Shown here piece by piece: positions 1 through 15,900 of a DNA stretch of 64,000 nucleotides (position 1 is the stretch's first letter; the number at the start of each line of letters is the position of its first letter). The position numbers and the translations under genes were made by a program. The stretch lies in contig WNNJ02002339.1 in the NCBI GenBank assembly GCA_012934845.2, positions 1 through 64,000 of the forward strand, written 5' to 3'. The stretch is from Pomphorhynchus laevis. Taxonomy: Eukaryota > Acanthocephala > Palaeacanthocephala > Echinorhynchida > Pomphorhynchidae. The notes under the pieces were generated by a model that was given only the letters and a program-made list of their open reading frames with translations, did not search any database and was not told the origin of the DNA.

Positions 1-825
1 ATATAATATAAACATTTATAAAATTTAATATAATTTAATATAAATAATAATCAATTTTATTATTAAATGCTAATATCTGGTAATATAAACTATTTATTAA
101 ATAATAAATATAGGTTCTACTTATTTAAATACTATATAAAATTTTTATTAAATATAATAAAAATACTATTACTATTAATAGTATTTACTATTACTATTAA
201 AAGTAAATACTATTACTCTTACTATTAAATATTATTACTATTAATATTATATTATAATATAATATTAATATTATATTATAATATTAATACTATTAATATT
301 ACGGACTGCATCGTAATTTTTGTGTTAATAATTCTAATACAAAATATTTATACTCTTTTAAAAAATATTAAATACTATTACAATTAAAAGATAATTGAAC
401 CAATGATCTCTTTTTCCTTTTTTTGTAAATCAAATTAATATATTAACATTATTAATATTAAACCCATTTGCGGGTAACCAATGTTGTTTAAATAAAAATA
501 TTCTTTTAAAAAAATTTAATAAATTACTCATTACTTATTATAATAAATTATAAAATGATCTTAATAAATAAACACACGTGGATAAATATCACGTTAACAT
601 GTGAATTTCTCAAATTCTGTTACTAAATAAAAATACATTAAATATTAAATCATATTTTTATTTGAGAATTGTAATAAAAATAATTTATTAAAAATAAATA
701 AATAAATAAAAATAAATAAAAACAAAATAAATTAAAAATAATTTATTTTGTGAGTTTTGTATTTCTAATGTTTTTTATTTTGACAAGTTTGAAATAATTA
801 AAAAGCATCAAATTATATAACATAC
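1..825. other. AT-rich intron sequence, no gene seen
   Basis: Very A+T-rich, with runs of alternating ATTACTATTA units at about 155-300. It is the start of the next DMXL intron. No exon with family similarity was recognised. Confidence 0.6.
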
Positions 826-959
826 GACATGGCTCGATTCCGAGAATTTGCATAATATTAGCTATGTTCTGTCTGGCTAATGTAAGAATAGCTAATCGCA
901 TTAAACACCAGCAATATGATCTTGGATCAGTGCCCTGGTAACAACAATTAGTCACAGAA
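826..959 (-). CDS. DMXL: DMXL exon ([19 protein letters not shown])
   Basis: [20 protein letters not shown] then [20 protein letters not shown] matches family Q-D-P-N-S-Y-S-W-A-L-L-H-L-x-M-V-K-L-A-x-x-N-V. A consensus GTATGT donor starts at 825. The C-terminal WD repeats must lie beyond the left edge. Confidence 0.95.
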
Positions 960-3900
960 CTAAATTAATAAGAAATTGATATAATAGCACATACAAATGT
1001 TATTTTACCTATCTTGTGTATGAGGTTCCGGTAGATCGAAATGTTCATCAATGTTAACATTAGCCTAAAAATAAAAGAGCATAGTTGAACATAATAATAA
1101 GAGAGTAAACTGACAAAATTAAAGCAACAGAGACATTTTGAGAGAACTCGAATCAATTTTTTATATCAATAAAAAATGTAAAATTAAAATTATTGGACCA
1201 AAATAATGCTATTAGTCAAAGCCAACGCAATACAAAGAATTGAAAATATCCATTTATTTCTTACAGTTTTGTAAATTTACAGATGCGAAGAAATTAGCTT
1301 TGTTCCAAAGGTTAGAATATTTGGATAGATCATTTTACATCTTTAGGAAAATTACAATATTCAGATTTGTAAATTTCAAATAAAGTGTTTGCGATTTTTT
1401 GGAGCTATCAAAATATAGTGGCTCAAAATATGAGCTACATCTACCAGAGCGTTGCAAAACGCCTTGGTAGAAGTCTTTATTACTTTTATTCATTTTCTAG
1501 ATTGGATATATCTTCATCCGAGATGAAGGCAGGGATGTTATTAATTTTCAATGATGCAAGAATTGGTCTAGATGATATTGAAGTTAAATCCAGGTGTTTA
1601 CGTTTGAAATATACTATATAGGAATTAGCCAAATCAGGCGTCGTGAAAGAAATTTTGATTTCCGCCTCGTAATATTTTATTGTGTTACATTTTTAGTATC
1701 GATTTGCAAGTATATTCAGATTTGTAAATTTCGAATAAAGTGTTTGCGATTTTTTAAAGCTATCAAAATATAGTAATTTTTGAATAAAACTGATTTCATA
1801 GTTTTGGTAAATTTATCAACAATGTCTACTGATCTTGCTCGGTCATCATCGGCAAGCCTGAGATTATCATGAACCAAGCGCAATTATCCAACAAATATCA
1901 AGCAAACAATTGTTGCGTGGTTGATGGGAAGTCTTCTTATTCCCTATTCCTGCTGGAATAGGGAATAAAGCAAGTTCTGCTATCAACAATATAACTACCA
2001 CAATAATTCGATGCTTTCCAAATTTTTACCTAGACATATTTCTCGTCTGAAATCAACAATATTTATTTGTTTTTAAAGTTGCAAATTTATAGGAACGAAG
2101 AAATTAGTTTTATCCTATTACAATATTTCGATAGATCCTGTTATCATCTTCTAGAAAATTACAAACAGTTTCTTAATCACAAAAGAATCAAGTTTGCCAT
2201 TTATACTCAAAATTTGCCATTTACACATTCTTACTCAAAATGTGTAACGAAAGAAATTACAATAATAAATATAATGTTCAAAGGAGAACATTATATTTAT
2301 TTATATTTTAGTGTATATACCTTGGGTGCTAAGTGTTAAAATCATACATTAATTTAAAATGCTTTTTGGACAATTTCCGAAATTAATTAATTTTAAGTTA
2401 AAATCAATTAATTCTATAAATTATGCAATCCAATAAAATTTACTTATTAGCATAATTTTGAACATTGATATAAAAAGTCAAATTTTAAATTTTTATTTTA
2501 AACTATTCAGATTAAATGTTAACTGCACCATGTTTAAATGTCCTCCTTAGAGCAAAACAGTAATCTATGGTCAAAGTAGTATGGTTATCCTCTTATCGGA
2601 CAGCGGTTATTGGTTGATTAAGTTGACCTGGTATCACCTATCGTCTTTGAAACTCTCGATGTACGAACGCATTCTCAATTTTCGCAAGATGTTAATGTTG
2701 TTTGTCACGTTGACCGTACAAATTGATAATTTGCCGGGATCGGTTCTTACTGTGTTGGCTTTTGTTAATTTAGGATGACAACTCCTGGCATGAATAAACT
2801 ATTTAAAATGTCCATTTATTTCTTATAGTTTTATAAATTTACAGAAGTGAACAAATTAGTTTTATTGTAAAAATTACAATATTTTGATATATCCTGCTAT
2901 CATCATCAACAAGTACCAGTTTATCAAACACAAAAGCATTCAGTTTGCCATTTATACAAAATCCCAAAAATCTGTACCTTAGGACAAACATCAGTGAAAA
3001 AATTTAAAATGTGACAAAACTATAATTACGAAATAAAAAAGTTAATACTACTGCGAAATTAAAAACAAAGAAAATGAATAAAATGCAACAACTGTTTTTC
3101 GAATACTTTACATTGATTTTTAATTTTTTTAAATTTAATTTGCTTTAAATTTTCTTCAAGTAAAAAGGAAATTCAACAATTTCCCTTATAAAAATGAGTT
3201 TTATTTAAAATTTCAATTTTTCAATTTCCTTTATAAAAATGACTTTTATTTTAATTAAGAAATTTAAGAAAGAAATTACAATAATAAATATAATGTTCAA
3301 AGGTGAACATTATGTGGAATATGTGCAATACGAAATTGTCGAGAAGGTGGGAACGAATGAGGGACATTGAATTTATTATTATGTTCTCCTTAGAACATTT
3401 GTAACTTTCTCGATGTATAAAAATAAAATTAAAGTACATTTTTCATTGGATGTAAAAAAATTCTTTCGTTACAAATTTTAAATTATTTTGAGTATAAATG
3501 TCAGACTTGATGGCAAACTAATCGCAAACTTAACATTAGTTTGACTAATGGCAAACTTGATTCTTTTGTGATTAATAAACTGTTTGTAATTTTCCAGAAG
3601 ATGATTTTAAGGATTTTTTAATCCTTAAAATTTCGCATTTATCGACAAATTAATAGAAATATTTTCCGATTAATGAAGCTATAATAAAATTTTAGATTCA
3701 TAAAAATTAATTTACATCTAAATTTAAAAAATGAAAAATATTTGTTGAAACTTACAGATTTGAGAAAGTACGAAATCATACGATGACTAGGTTCAACAAA
3801 TTTTCCCGAAATGGTAAGCTCACCGACATTAATATCCTTGTTAGCTAAATCACAACCATTAATATTAAATATTAATATTTAAAAATATGTTAAGCAAGTA

Positions 3901-6900
3901 ATTGACATTTTGATTTGAGGTCTGACTTTAGAGAAAAGAATGAGCCCTAAAATCATTTAAAGTTAGTTATCACCAAAATATAAATCATCGAAAATACGGA
4001 TCAGCTTCGTAAATTTAAAATTTGAATAATAGTTATTTTCAATCACTATTATTTGAATTTAAATTTATTCAAATTTGTTATTTTATTAAATTAATAAATT
4101 TACTACATATTAATATTAAGTAAACTTATTAAATTCATTAATTTCAACTTTTCGCACTGGAATCTTACAGTACATTAATATTTATCGAAATCGAGAATAT
4201 TTGTTTCTAATCAAAATCATTATTAGAAGGCGAGGACACATTGTGATTCATTTAGTTATAATTCAATATTTCGACGGCGCTCTGGCACGTCATCTTCAAG
4301 GTTGTGTATTAAAGCTTTAAAAATATTGTGTTCAAATATTTTAATAGCTTTATTAGACAACCCTGAAGATAACGTGCCAGAGCGCCGTCGACATATTGAA
4401 TTATAACCGAATAAATCACTTTGCTCGCCTTCTAACAAATTATCGAAATGTTCAGGATATTACTATCAATAAAAATATTTAAGTGAAGTAGTTATCAATT
4501 AATAAGTTCGAAAATATTTAAATTTTTACAAATAGTTTTTAATTATTCGTAAAATATTTTTAAAATAAGCAAATTTCACGAATAATATTTTACTTTTTTA
4601 AATAAGTAAAATCTTCAAGAGAAGATTTTCATTAAAAATCTTCTCTTGATATTCATTTAAAGAATTTTTACGGATTTTAAATATTATCTGGATGAAATTT
4701 GCTTATAAAAATGGAAGCGATTTAACAAAAATCAATAATTTATCAACAAAGGTTTAAATTCAAACAATCACATCGTAGGTAAAGTATATGTTAGTATCAA
4801 ATTGAGACTAAACTCGATTTTTACTCTCGATTTGATAAATTTGGCTATTGTCGATGAAGTGTGGCTAATCGTAAATAAACTTGGTATTTTTCTCGATCAA
4901 TCCATAATTATATTGTTAAATAATTTAATAATTTAGTATTAGATAAAATATATTTATACAAATATCATTCCAATAGTATAGGGAAATCATAATGAAATGT
5001 GATTGGAAGGAAATGCAATACTTATAATGTAATTCATATTGTTATATAAATATTATAAGCTTATAATATCGTTAATTTTATTGATCATATGATTAAAGCT
5101 GTGAAATTTACAAACAATTGGGATTCTAAGAATATATATTTGGATTTGTCTCCATCTTTTAGGACAGAACTAGAAGTGCAACAGATGAACGATCAAATGT
5201 GTCATAGATACAGATAAGATAAACTAACTGATATTTAGACATGCCAGCGACTAAGCGAAAACACCGAATAGAAAAATGGTAGTAAACAAACAGTTGATGA
5301 TGGAAAGAGTGGTTACATTAAATGACTGTTTTTTTGTACATTTTTATAAATTGGATATCTAAACTGCGCTTATAAAGGCAAATAATATTTTTAATCAAAA
5401 CGTTGTTTTACTTTCAAAGAAAGATACTTATGAAGATCCTTATAATTCAAACAGATAATCCTGATAATCTTCAAATTCTAAATGTTTAAACTATAAAACA
5501 CTTAGAATTTAAACAAATATACTTTGACGACATTTTTAATAATATTTTTAAGGGAAACTCAATTTTTAAAGCAATATCGAGCAACTTTGCTGATTTAATT
5601 TCGAATCGTTTATATAAAAATACAAAGCACATTGTCTTTGCTATGCAAAGACAATGTGCTTTGTAAAAATGAAAAGAGACTTAAAATTAAGAGGATTTTT
5701 CAGTTGATTCTCTTTCGCTGCATCAACAAAAAACGCTATTTTTATCAACTAAAAATTCACTTACATGTTGTTTTACCATACCCAAACAGATCATTCCACA
5801 TTTTATCATCCCATTTTACAGAAATGAGAGATTTTAAGTGACGGGCATCGAGAAGAGTAAGAGAGCAAGAAGCTAAGGACACAAAGCAAGCAACCAAAAC
5901 CTCAAGTAACAACAACCGTAAATTATTAGGAACATTATCATCTATCTCCACGTTAGAAATGCCTCGTAATCGGAATTGGATACCTAAAGTCAGCATCATG
6001 TAGTAGTCTGTTTTAAATTTTAAAATACCTGGCCATTTGTAAGGCTGTGCAGTTTCATCATCTTCGTCTGTGCAGTTTCCGCTTTCATCGTCAAATGAAG
6101 ATTCAATGTGAAAAGTAAATTGACGGCCTCTAAGCGAAAATATTTTTGATTGAATGCACGAAATTAGATAAAAATAGTAATTTTAGAAATGAAAACTTAT
6201 ACATTAAGCATCGATGTCTCTCCTAAAACATTATGTTGCACAAAATAATATAATGTCATTATTTAAAAACAAGTTAATTGGATTCAAAACAAATTTAATA
6301 TTTAAAATCAAGTAAAACAAGTTGATTGGATTTCAATCCAATCAATCGAATTTTATTATCGACTCTGAAAGCAATTGATACAGTAAATTAAGATGAAAAG
6401 CAAAAACGCATAAGAAAAATCGTAAATAAAATGCATATTGAAAATTTCAAAAAGTAAAAATATAATTCAGTCGCAGGGGACCTAGGACTGAACCTTGTGG
6501 GACCGGGCAAAAAATAGGGATGGGAGGGGAGGATGATGAATTAAAACAGACGCGAAAGGAACGGGCGGATAGATATGAGGTGAACCATGCTATGAAGGAG
6601 GAAGAAAAGCCGTAATCATAATGAAGGCGAGAAAGGAGGACGGAGTGGTCGACAATGTAGAAGGCGGAGGAGAGGTACATGGATATGATAACACTATATA
6701 GAGCCTTGTCATGAGAAATGAGTAAGTCGTTGTAAACATTTATGCGTGCAATTTATGTGGAGTAATTAGAGCGGAAAGCGGATTGGAAAGGAGGATACAG
6801 ATTGGATGAGGAGAGATAAGCGTTGATCTGTATTAAGTTAATGCGCTCTAAGAGCTTGGAAAGATTAGGGAGGAGTGAAATGGTACGATAGTTAGAAAAA

Positions 6901-9900
6901 AGTAAGGGGTCGAGCGATTGTTTCTTAAGGAGGGGACGAACGATGACGATGGCGGATTTCCAGTGTGAAAGAAATATACGACTGCGAATATACGAGTTAA
7001 ACAGGGTGGTGAGGAAAAGGGATATCGATAAGCATATGAATTTAATTATGGGATGAGCATACGGGAGCATATGGGACGTATTTATAATAGAGAATAATAA
7101 ATCAACAAAATATTATTAAAATATTAAATTTACAATATGCAAATTAACAAATTATTATTAAAAATTTATTTAAACTATTCATCGAACGAATTTTATGGAT
7201 GGATAATAAACAATATGCCTTGTATTAGAACGAGGTATACTAAATAATCAAATTTAATCAGATGAAATATATATCAATGCAAAATAGAAGATGTCAGATC
7301 AAAGTAAATTAATTATTAATTAAATTAAAGCTTCTAAATATTAATTAGGAGATACAAATTAAAGTGTATTGAGTTGAATGGATCAAAGCAATTAAATGGT
7401 AACTTGTAACGATATAATATAAATAATAATAAATATAAATTTATTATTTTAATGAAATAAAGTCTCTGTTTCTGATTTGATTTTTAATATAGAATAATAA
7501 AAATCAAATCAGAAACAGAGACATTAATAAAAACGCTGAACTCAGGTCTGATGTGTTTACTGTCAAGTTATTATTGACATGTGGACTTTGTTTTCACAAT
7601 AATATAACTTTTGATACGACATTATAATAAAAGATAAATATGCGGAATATATATTCCTCATATATTTATATGAGGAATATAGGCCGAAACCTGATAGCAT
7701 CGCAGTTCATCCTGATAACCTCTAATTCTTATTCTGATACACATTATCTATTACATATCGAGTTAAATACATGAGCTTAATATAATTTAATAATTTAAAA
7801 AATACATATTTTAAACTATGTTACTATAAAAATAACATCAAGCAGAAAATAGTAAAATATATAAATCAACACAATAATATAAAGAATAAATTTAAACTCT
7901 TAAATGGAAAATTTTTATAAATGGATAAATTCTAAACCCACAATCTTCTTCCATTTCAAATCTATAGTTATTATAGGAACGAAGAAGAAAATATCCTTTA
8001 TTTGATAAAAATTCTATATTTCGATAGCTCCTGCTATCATCATCAGGATTACAAAAATATTTCAAAAAATGTGAAACATTTTCTTTTGTAATCGTGATGC
8101 TGATAGCAGGAGCTATCGAAATATAGAATTTTTATCAAATAAAGGATATTTTCTTCTTCGTTCCTATAATAACTATAAATAAATAATATACTTTGTATTA
8201 GAATAAGATACTAGATAGTTTTATCAGAGGAAATACATCATTAGCATGTATTTGTCCCCGCTGCTATGTTGGGTAGAGGAGTTAGGGGCCGAAACCTGAT
8301 AGCATAGCAGTTCCTCCTGATGACCTCTAATTCTTATTCTGATACAACGTCTGTTATTTATTAGTCAATTCATAAAAATGACGTTTATTTTAAATTTCAA
8401 TTTTTTATTTTAACTTGATTTAAATTATATAAAATCTTATAACAATTATTTATTTTATTATTTAATTATTAAATTTTGATTTAGGATTATTATGTTTTGA
8501 TTAAAATTATTAAAAATAATTTTCATTATTATGTTTTTATAATTTTAAATTCTATCATTATTTTATTATAAATTGTATTCATTCTAATAATTTAAACTAT
8601 TAAGTGGCAAATTTTTTTGGATGGATAATAAATAATATACTTTGTATTAGAATAAGATACACTAAATAATCAAATTTCATCAGAGGAAATATGTCATTAG
8701 CGTGTATTCGGACTGCTGCTATGTTTGTTCGAGGAATAAGGCCAAAACCAGATAACAAAGCAGCTCAAACTGATAATATCTAATCCTTATTCAGATACAT
8801 CATCTGTTAGCTACTAGCCAGTGTGGCCAGTTATCTACTGGCCCCGCTGCTATGTTGGGTAGAGGAGTTAGGGACTGAAACTCGATAGCACAGCAGTTCT
8901 TCCTGATGACCTCTAATCCTTATTCTGATACATAGTTTGTTATATATTAGTCATTCATAAAAATGATGTTTATTTTAAATTTCAACTTTTTATTTAAACT
9001 TGATTTAAATTATAGAAAATCTAAAAACAATTATTTATTTTATTATTTAATTATTAAATTTTAATTTAGCATTATTATGTTTTGTTTATTTTATAATTAT
9101 ATTAAATACTAGACTCAGTTAGCTGATTTGAATATAAGCCAGATTTCCCTGCTGTATATGTAGGAAAACATATCGATAGTTGAAAAATTATACTGATACA
9201 ACGTCTGTTATTTATTAGTCAATTCATAAAAATGACGTTTATTTTAAATTTAATTTTTTAACTTGATTTAAATTATAGAAAATCTAAAAACAATTATTAA
9301 TTTTATTATTTAATTATTAAATTTTGATTTAGCATTATTATGTTTTGTTTATTTTATAATTATATTAAATACGTAAACTCAGTTAGCTGATTTAATTTGT
9401 TCTACTGACATGTTATTATTGACCTGTGGCCTTTACTGTATAATTTACTGTATTAGAATAAGATACTAGATAGTTTTATCAGAGGAAATACATCATTAGC
9501 ATGTATTTGGCCCCGCTGCTATGTTGTGTAGAGGAGTTAGGGACCGAAACCTGATAGCATAGCAGTTGCTCCTGATGCCCTCTAATCCTTATTCTGATAC
9601 ATAGTTTGTTATTTATTAGTCAATTCATAAAATGACGTTTATTTTAAATTTCATTTTTTTTTAACTTGATTTAAATTATAGAAAATCTAAAAACAATTAT
9701 TAATTTTATTATTTAATTATTAAATTTTGATTTAGCATTATTATGTTTTGTTTATTTTATAATACGTAGACTCAGTTAGCTGATTTAATTTTTGATATCA
9801 AATACTTGATGAAAAGCTGTGAAAACTTGCACGGTGGTTACAAAATGTTGCAAGGCAGTTAAACGTAGGTAAATATAGCTAATGTGAAACGAAACAATTA

Positions 9901-12900
9901 CTTATCAATTGATTACAGCAATTGATTTGATTACATTAACAAATCATGCGATTTGTTAGGAAAACATATCGATACTTGAAAAAATTAAAATATGCACGCA
10001 TGTTTACTAATTAAAAATTATCTTTTTTGAAAGTCACAAACGCTAATAAATAAATTTGAGATGTTGTAAAATTACACTGTTATTATTTATTAATAAAAAT
10101 AATCACTGTTACAATTTATTTTGTGATACTTTCTTGTACAGGTGTTTTGATTTTTCTTTGAAGTTTTTAATGTTGTACGACGATAAAACTTTAACATAAG
10201 AAACTCTTACATTTTGAGAAACAATAGATTTTGATGAAAAAATCAGATATTGAGATTTTAAATAGTTGATAATGATCCATTATTGATAAAGAATTATTGG
10301 AGTTGGAGTATTATCTCCTCACATTCCATTATTGATGAATGGGAGCAGAAACCTGATAACATAGCATTTTCCATGGTGACATTAAATCTTTATTCTGATA
10401 CAACGGCTGTTCTTTATCATTCTATTCTAATTGATTTATATTTTAAATTTTAATTCTTAATTTTAACTTGATATAAATATATAAAATCTTATATAATGAT
10501 ATATTTTTTATAATTATTAATTTTACCATTATATAAATCAAAGTATAAATTTAAATTCTTAAGTGGAATATGTTAAAATATTTTAAATTTTATTAAAATA
10601 TATTTATAAGTATTTATCTTTATTTTTATTAATTTTAGTATAAACTACGTATGAGATCATTGCTTATACAAAATTTAAATTAGGCCTTAGGTTAAACACT
10701 TTTACGGTAAACGGTATATATACTATATATACTAATATTATATATAAGTATCGTTAATATAGTATAACTTATTATAAAGAATTATTGGAGCTGGATCAAA
10801 GAAAAGTGGGAAAATTTTATTTGATATTTCGTTAACGAAATTTAATAGTTCCTGCTTTATTTATCCAGCTCGGATAATTCTTATAATTCTTTATCAATAA
10901 TGGATCCTTATCAACTATCTAAAATAATTTATTATAATAAATTATATTAATATAGTATAATACAATAGACATCGAAAAACGAAAATGTTTTTACATTTTC
11001 GGAATGATTTCTTATAAATCGAAGTGAGTTTCAAGCTTATATTTAATTTATGTAAAACGTTTATAGATGAATCGTGTTTTATCGTACTATATCAAGCAAA
11101 ATTCACCCAAATGTTTTATATTAAATCTAAAAAATAAATACCAGATAAGAAGGAAATTTACAAATAAAGTCTACTTTTGTCACGATTGATTTTATTTTGG
11201 CAAATGACAAAATTAATACCCATTCGATCCTATCCGACGGGGCTGAGTTTTACATTTACTTACTACATCGGATGAATACTTAAAGTTTATATATTGAGAG
11301 AAAAGGTCATATTCAGCATTAAAACGAAGAAAAAGGAATTAATTGAATAAAGAAAGAAGATTTTGAAACCGCTTGATGAACGAGACTGATGCAATATCAT
11401 TATTAAGCAACGTCCTTAATGATCAGAATGAATTCAGATTATTGACATTCGATTAAAATAACTAAAAAATTATTATTGTCTTGTTGAACATTACTGTATT
11501 TTTTTCTTTGTATTATAGATATCCTTGAAAATGGCTGCAAATGATAAGCGAAATATTAAAATATTTGCTTCATGTAATGATGGATAGGGATTTTTTCAAT
11601 AATATATACAATCCACAGCGAGCATCATTTTGACTTAATGAATGAAAACGATTCTTATAAATGCTAGAGCAAAAAGAGCATTATTGATCACGATAATGCT
11701 CCTTATCAATCACGATTTTTATGATTGTTACGTCAAAAATTAAAAAACTATTTTGTTAATAAGTTAATTTATTTTATTAATTAAGTTGCATTTTAAATTG
11801 CATTTTATAAATACTTTCGATAAAATACCTTTCACTTCTTAGCAAGGAATGTCTGTCAATATTGACGCGTTTAGGTATCAACAGTGATTGAAATGTTGAG
11901 TCTGAAAGGCTGATCGCCTCTGACCATAGCGAAGATACTCTGTAAGCGAATGAACTATACAGAGACGGCAGCGTTTTCGTTGATGCAATCGTAATAAGTA
12001 TAGATTTCGAGCAACGTGTTAATTCACAAAATACACTTATTTGATTAACATGAAACGGTTGAACAGGGAGGGTGGACTCTTTCGGTATTACGCAACATAA
12101 AAGCGGCAAACGAATAAGCGGAGGCAACATAAACAATAAGGAATCATATTCATCAGGAATCCACAGTTCTGATAGTAAATAGAGAATTTCCAACTTGACG
12201 GTGTTCAGACCAGTGTCTATTTCTTAAAAGAAACGAAAGCTGACGAAAAACAAGCAAATACGCAAAACTTTGGATTACCTGCTTCAGATGAATGGATCAT
12301 ACAAAATGATAGAAGACTGCGAAGCAAAAGTTCATTGTCTTTCAGCCATAAATTACTATTGTCAGTAGCATCTAATGGTTTTATATTCTAACGTATTCAA
12401 TGTTCAGAAAATTAAACGGGTGATAATTGTGAAATCGTTGAATTTGTTTTATACAACAATTAGCATGAAATGTTAAAAATATCAGAACAACACGGGTAAA
12501 CTTATTATTAAGCAAAAGTCATCACTGCAACCGCTGCTACTCAAAATTAGAACATCAAAGTAGCTAATATAGCAACAGAAAACTTATTAAGGCAATAAAC
12601 TAAGCTATGAATGTTAATAAATAATTCAGAACTATTGAAAGAATGTAAAACGTATTCTAAATGAGCACGTTGATGTATAATTCACTGTTTGAAGATTGAT
12701 CGTCAAGGTGAATTCAGTGCCGTCGCATTTAAAGTGCACGAGTTGAGGCTGTAAGATACAGGCTTCGACACGCTCTTTAACAGATAATTTGTTGATGATC
12801 GCTTTGTCATCGACATTTTCGAAGGTTGAAGATTTGATGTGAATCTGCTCAAGAAACACGACTTTAAATTTGACTTTACAGAAGTCTTTAATTTTATTCG

Positions 12901-15900
12901 TCTTGAACTCATAGGTATGTTCTCATGTTGTCATAACAATATTGAACTATTATGTTTAACAATGCGAAAACATTTATAACTAAGCAAATGTTGATTCAAG
13001 TCAATGCAAATATCGTATGCATGATAACATATTTCGGAAAATAACTTAAGATTAAAAAACAATTACTAACCTGGCGTTTTTCCTGGATAAGAACACAGCA
13101 TTTTCAACGATGTCACCGCTTCTTTGAACCATTGCAAAAAGTGTTGCCTAAAAACGTACTTTAACAACAAACGGTTATATATATATCAAACATTAATTTA
13201 TTTGATAAAATTACATTTGTGTGGCAACTTATGTTAGTTTAAGAAAGTATTTTACCAACACGAAAACAGTTCTCATATGGGTAACAACGTTTCTAAATAT
13301 TAAATATATTTAAATTCAAATTAAACTTATAATTATACAGCACATTATATTGGTAAAATTACGGTGCTATTTACATTGTTAAACAATTATTAAAATTCAA
13401 AGTAAACAAAGCATAAAGAAAGCTTTGATGGTTATTTAGTATTGTTAGAAACAAATATTATTTTATATTTTTTAGGAAAAGTTTTGTCAAATTAAAAATT
13501 TGGAAATATTTCTTAATATATTCTTAAAGAATATCCGTACTTTGACAAGGCGTAATTAATTCTCAAAATCATATTCTTGAAATCATAATAGTTTAGCTAA
13601 TCGAAATATCTATAATTCTTGCTAATCATTACCGTATTAAATCGAAAGTGTGAATTAAAATTTGAAAAATTTCGCAGAATAAGCGATAACATTGCTTTGT
13701 TTATGAATATGAAATTCTTATTAATTATTTATTAATTAAATAATTATAATTAAAATATTATAATTAGAAAATGAGTTGCTAATTATCAAGCCAACAGTTA
13801 GCCATTAAACATTAATAGCTTACTTTTCCAGTTTATATAAAAGGAGAGAGGATAAATCTCTCTATTTATATAAATAGAGAGAGGTATAAAGGTTAAATCA
13901 GATAATAAAACTATATCTATATTATATTAGTATCCAAAACTATATAAAAATCCAATAAAACCCAGGTTCATATGTAGTGCGTTTAAATGTACATTAAAAC
14001 TGCTTTCTCTTTATATTAATAAAATACTTAAAGTAATTAAAGCACACTTTAAAAAATATTGAAAGGTAATCAAAATTAATACTGGTATAAAACACTATTT
14101 CAGTATTAATTCTACATATTGATTTAAGTTTAGAAACAATTATTACAAGTCACTGTTCTATAATGGATAAAAAGGGTATAAAGGTTGAATCAGATAATAA
14201 AACTATACCTATATTATATTGGAATCCAAAATTACATAAAAATCCAATAAAACCTAGGTTCATATGTAGTGCTTTAAAATGGACATTAAAACCACTTTCT
14301 GTTTATATGAATAAAATACTTAAAGTAATTAAATCACAGTTCAAGAAATATTGTAGGGTAATTGAAATTAATTCTGGTTTAAAACACTATTTCAGTATTA
14401 ATTCTACAAAAGAATTTTTAGAACAAACAAAAGGAATAAATTTTCAAAATATAAATACATACGATTTTAGTACTCTTTACACAAATCTAGTTTAGTAGAT
14501 ATTAAAGAAGCGTTAGTCAAATTAATTAATCTTATATTCGAAAAAAGATATACATATATATGATATAATAACTATAACGCATATTTAACAAAAATTAAAC
14601 CATCAAGTAAATATAAATATATGAAAAAATTGAATTATTAGAATCCTTAAATATTTTAAAATATCGAAATTATTTAAAGGTAGGGACATATATATTTAGA
14701 CAACTAAAAGATGTTTCAATGGGAGGTAATAGTAGCCCAATTATAGTTCACTTGTTTTACAGCCTTATATAATATGAATTTGTTCATAACTGTGTAAAAA
14801 CTAAATCTAAACTATATAAATATGTAAAATATGTTTTGATACATTGATGATATATGTGTATTTAATTATAATAATTTTTTTCAATTACTGAACACATTTA
14901 TCCAGAAAGCCTTATTCTTAGCAAAACCAATATTGATGATAAAGGTGTATATCTAGATATGATTATTTAATTAACATTAACTAAAACTTCTATTAATTTA
15001 TATCGTAAAGATGACATATTTAAATTTACAAGAAACATATTTTTGCATGAAAATATTACAAATATTATTTATATTATATTATATTACATTTAATAATAAA
15101 ATTTTAAGAATTGCAACAATATGTAATGATATTGGCTTTCTTCAAAATCATTTAAATAATTTAATAGATACATATTTTAAACTAGGTTACTATAAAAATA
15201 ACATCAAACAGAAAATAGTAAAATATATAAATCAACACAATATCATTAAAATATAAAAAATAACGGAAAATTTTTATGAATGGATAATAAATAATATACT
15301 TTGTATTAGAATAAGATACTAGATAGTTTTATCAGAGGAAATTCATCATTAGCCTGTATTTGGCCTTGCTGCTATGTTTGGTAGAGGAACATGGGCCGAA
15401 ACCTGATAACAAAACAGTTCCTCCTGATTACCTCTAATTCTTATTCTGATACAAAGTTTGTTATCTATTAGTCGATTCATAAAAATTGATTTTTATTTTT
15501 AAGTTTATTATTCATCCTGATATAATAACAATTATTATAACAATTATTTATTATAAATTATTTTTTATTATTTAATTATTTAACTTTTATTTTGCATTAT
15601 TTTTAACTTTCAATATAAAATTATATTGACATTAATTATGCAGACTCAGTTAGCTTATTTAATTATTATATTTAAATATATTATAACTATAATATATTAT
15701 AATTATAATATAATATATTATATATAACATATAATATATAATATAATTAATATAACATATAATATATAATATAATTAATATAATATATTATAATCGCTTA
15801 CTTTTTCCAGTTTCTATAAATATAGAAAAACAAATTACAAAATTATTGTAAAAAACAATATATAATATTATAAAACTGACTCTATTATACTTGTATATTT

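Noticed and set aside
1385..1621. 78-codon open frame on the plus strand
   Set aside because: Starts inside one copy of a direct repeat and has no recognisable motif; the surroundings are repeat DNA.
14163..15256. Host gene interpretation of the plus-strand frames
   Set aside because: PKLHK, DFSTLYT, GGNSSP and YIDDI motifs identify a Penelope-type reverse transcriptase.
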